Below, piece by piece: positions 11,392 through 13,130 of a stretch of DNA of 13,130 bases (position 1 is its first letter; each line of letters opens with the position of its first letter). The stretch spans positions 1 through 13,130 of the forward strand of contig JACQTM010000371.1 of assembly GCA_016210825.1 (NCBI GenBank), written 5' to 3'. The position numbers and the translations under genes are program-made. This stretch comes from Hyphomicrobiales bacterium. GTDB lineage: Bacteria > Pseudomonadota > Alphaproteobacteria > Rhizobiales > Xanthobacteraceae. The notes under the pieces are model-generated. The model did no database searches, was not told the origin of the DNA, and saw nothing but the letters and a program-made list of their open reading frames with translations.

Positions 11392-12597
11392 TCACTCCAA
11401 CCGATCCCCGCCCTCCAAGGGCGCGTAACCGGTGGCGGCGCGCTTTTCGTTGAGCGTCAGGAACGGCGCGTTGGTGACGCGCTCCCACAGCGCTGCGCGA
11501 TCGGCGCTCAGCGCATCGATGCGGTCGGTGTCGATGACAAGGCGAAGCCCTTCCCCGCCCCCTTGGCCAAACGCGGGCGCGAGCCACTGCGCGAGCGCAC
11601 AGCCAATGCGGCTCGCCAGTGGCAGCACCGTGCCGCGCCAGAACACACGGTTGGCTTCCTGATAGTTGGAGTATGTGTTGTCGCCGGGAATTCCGAGCAG
11701 CATCGGCGGCACGCCGAAGGCGAGCGCGATCTCGCGCGCGGCGGTGTGTTTCGTTTCCATGAAATCCATGTCCTTGGGCGAAAGCGACATCGCCTTCCAG
11801 TCGAGTCCGCCTTCAAGCAGCAGCGGACGGCCGGCATTCACCGCGCCTTGATAGGTGTCTTCAAGCTCGCGCTTGAGCCGTTCGAACTGGCTGTCGGAGA
11901 GTACCGCGCCCTCTGGCCCGGTATAGACGAGCGCGCCGGAAGGGCGCGCCGCGTTGTCGAGCAGCGCCTTGTTCCATTTTGCGGCGGCATTGTGCGTGTC
12001 CACCGCGACCGCGGCGGCTTCGAGCGAACTCAGGCCGTAATGATCGTCAAGCGGATGGAAATGCGTCAGGTGCAGAATCGGCGGAACGGGTTGCGCGCCC
12101 TGTTCGAAGCGCACGGTGCGGCCGGCGAGCGAATAGTCGTAAGCCTCCGGCCAACCGTCGGGTCCGGGCACGACGCGCACGCGGTCGGGGCGCAGCGCAT
12201 AAAGCTCGCGTACTTGCGTGCCTCCTTGGCCGTCCACCGCGACAGCCTCGACGTAGGCGTTGCCGGCGAGCAGCAGATGCGCATACACGGCCTCGAAAAA
12301 TACGGCGCCGTCCTGGCGCGGATTCGGCCGCGCGAGCAGATCAAGCAGCGGATGGCGATCGCGCTCGGCTTCGCCCTCGAAGGCGAGGAACGTCACCGCC
12401 GCCGCATTCTCGGCGACGAGTTTCACCGCGCGATGCACGATGGCATTGCGCATGAAGCCCTCGCGCGCGAGCGCGGCATAGTCGCGCGGCGTCCAGCGCG
12501 CGCGCCCGCCGCTCTCGAAGGCGAGCAGCTGAGCTACGCGCGAGGCCTTCACCTCCGGCGCGCGAAAAAGGTTTCTCAGTCGATCGAATATCGCCAT
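11392..12597 (-). CDS. HK97-family phage portal protein
   Basis: The 401-residue protein forms the dodecameric ring at the capsid vertex through which DNA is packaged. Family features include WTPRDYAALAREGFMRNAIVHR near the start, the VAENAAAVTF segment, the NPRQDGAVFFEAVYAHLLLAGNAYVEA helix region, YGLSSLEAA, and the GVPPMLLGIPGDNTYSNYQEANRVFW stretch that is diagnostic for portals of this type. Length is normal. It starts the head operon visible here; a terminase gene would be expected upstream, but the next gene is a divergent flagellin-like one, so the packaging motor is either elsewhere or lost. Confidence 0.94.
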   Translation of the reverse strand: MAIFDRLRNLFRAPEVKASRVAQLLAFESGGRARWTPRDYAALAREGFMRNAIVHRAVKLVAENAAAVTFLAFEGEAERDRHPLLDLLARPNPRQDGAVFFEAVYAHLLLAGNAYVEAVAVDGQGGTQVRELYALRPDRVRVVPGPDGWPEAYDYSLAGRTVRFEQGAQPVPPILHLTHFHPLDDHYGLSSLEAAAVAVDTHNAAAKWNKALLDNAARPSGALVYTGPEGAVLSDSQFERLKRELEDTYQGAVNAGRPLLLEGGLDWKAMSLSPKDMDFMETKHTAAREIALAFGVPPMLLGIPGDNTYSNYQEANRVFWRGTVLPLASRIGCALAQWLAPAFGQGGGEGLRLVIDTDRIDALSADRAALWERVTNAPFLTLNEKRAATGYAPLEGGDRLE

Positions 12598-12729
12598 TTG
12601 GCTTTACCGCTCATCGGATCATGCTGAACAAGGCGTTACCGCGATCCGCGCAATTGAACGCGATAACAAAGGGGAATGGCCAATCATCGGCGGCATAATC
12701 GAACTCGCAGCAGCACCACGGAAGCGATC
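12598..12729. promoter_or_regulatory. Divergent intergenic region
   Basis: This 132-base gap lies between the portal gene (- strand) and the flagellin-like gene (+ strand) and should hold the promoters for both. I see no clear -35/-10 pair. A GGAAG ribosome site for the + strand gene is at 12719-12723. Confidence 0.35.
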
Positions 12730-13130
12730 ATGACGACGATCAGTCCGCCGCTTGCGCTGACGAACCTGTTTTTGCGACGGGCTTCGAGCGATCCCAGCCG
12801 GGCGCAGCGCCCGTTTGCCGGCGGCGCACGCATGGGCGACGCGCTGGATAAAACCGCCGCGCTGTTCAGAACGCCCAATGCGGCGAACCAGAACGGCGCC
12901 GACAAGGCGAAGGCCGCAAGCGTGCGCAGCCTGATCGAGGGCGCGCGAAACCTGGTCGACCTCGCGCAAGTCTCAACCAGCACGCTCGCGAGCGTTGTAG
13001 GCGACGAGCGGGATCTCACCGCCGTCCCAGAATTCGGTATTGCCTCGGGCAAGATCATCACTGTGAGCGACGGCGAAAAAACCGCGGTCTATACCCACGC
13101 CGCCGCCAACCGCATTGAGGACTTCATCGA
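12730..13130 (+). CDS. Flagellin-like protein, N-terminal part
   Basis: The frame runs open from an ATG at 12730 to the window edge (133 codons), with a GGAAG ribosome site 6 bases upstream and strong G/C preference at third positions, which marks it as the coding strand rather than its antisense. The helical segment SVRSLIEGARNLVDLAQ resembles the helix of flagellins before the variable domain, and KIITVSDGEKTAVYT resembles the short beta motif (ITVSDG-T-ATYT) of alphaproteobacterial flagellins with a DUF1522-like insert. The N-terminal 30 residues are not flagellin-like in sequence. It could be a flagellin variant or another secreted structural protein. It diverges from the portal gene and seems to be chromosomal flanking DNA. 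Confidence 0.5.
   Translation, partial: MTTISPPLALTNLFLRRASSDPSRAQRPFAGGARMGDALDKTAALFRTPNAANQNGADKAKAASVRSLIEGARNLVDLAQVSTSTLASVVGDERDLTAVPEFGIASGKIITVSDGEKTAVYTHAAANRIEDFI

Noticed and set aside
11563..12627. 354-residue + strand open frame
   Set aside because: It is antisense to the portal gene, which has clear family motifs; the frame is open only because of high GC content.
12619..13061. Two - strand open frames of 116 and 125 residues
   Set aside because: The + strand frame from 12730 has a ribosome site, better codon use and flagellin-like motifs.
1..13130. CRISPR array, insertion sequence ends, integrase or rRNA
   Set aside because: No regularly spaced short repeats, transposase, integrase or rRNA-like segments were found; the repeats present are gene fragments and palindromic elements.

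Overview
The window is GC-rich DNA whose proteins look alphaproteobacterial, most likely Hyphomicrobiales (Rhizobiales). The evidence is the head-gene set with its small extra genes, a DUF2019 family, the palindromic intergenic repeats typical of that order, and a flagellin-like gene. I cannot name a species.

Left part (1-2476, + strand). Two trypsin-fold serine proteases lie in tandem: a partial one whose nucleophile position reads Thr, and a complete secreted one. The broken tail of a third copy follows. After a leader rich in hairpins comes a small stand-alone GIY-YIG nuclease gene. The rest, up to 2476, is intergenic.

Central part (2477-12597, all - strand). This is an HK97-type phage or gene-transfer-agent head module. 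In transcription order it holds the portal, two small conserved genes, the prohead protease and, far downstream, the major capsid protein. Terminase, connector and tail genes are not in the window. Toxin-immunity material fills the gap between protease and capsid and continues beyond the capsid. In transcription order: toxin 1 (DHH nuclease type) with a DUF2019 partner; a broken copy of its C-terminus with a second DUF2019 gene; an orphan CdiI-like immunity gene; a 5'-truncated RNase A-like toxin with an in-frame stop and its partner; the intact capsid gene; a frameshifted toxin with its partner; a capsid 3'-end fragment; an intact RNase A-like toxin with a CdiI-like partner; and a second capsid 3'-end fragment. 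Three toxins share the same N-terminal domain of about 110 residues, which ends in an RVPAG-GGQWT-type linker. The C-termini and partners differ. Every toxin-immunity junction with an intact end overlaps as ATGA or GTGA.

Interpretation. This looks like a polymorphic-toxin locus built into a phage head operon. The first toxin start overlaps the protease stop. Cassette edges fall at the shared N-terminal domain on one side and, immediately after immunity stop codons, at the last 20 or so codons of the capsid gene on the other. The displaced, truncated and orphan copies recall the orphan toxin-immunity modules of CDI and Rhs loci. That the toxins associate with a particle is inference from position; the module repeats themselves are visible in the sequence.

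Right edge (12598-13130). A divergent + strand gene encoding a probable flagellin-like protein runs out of the window.
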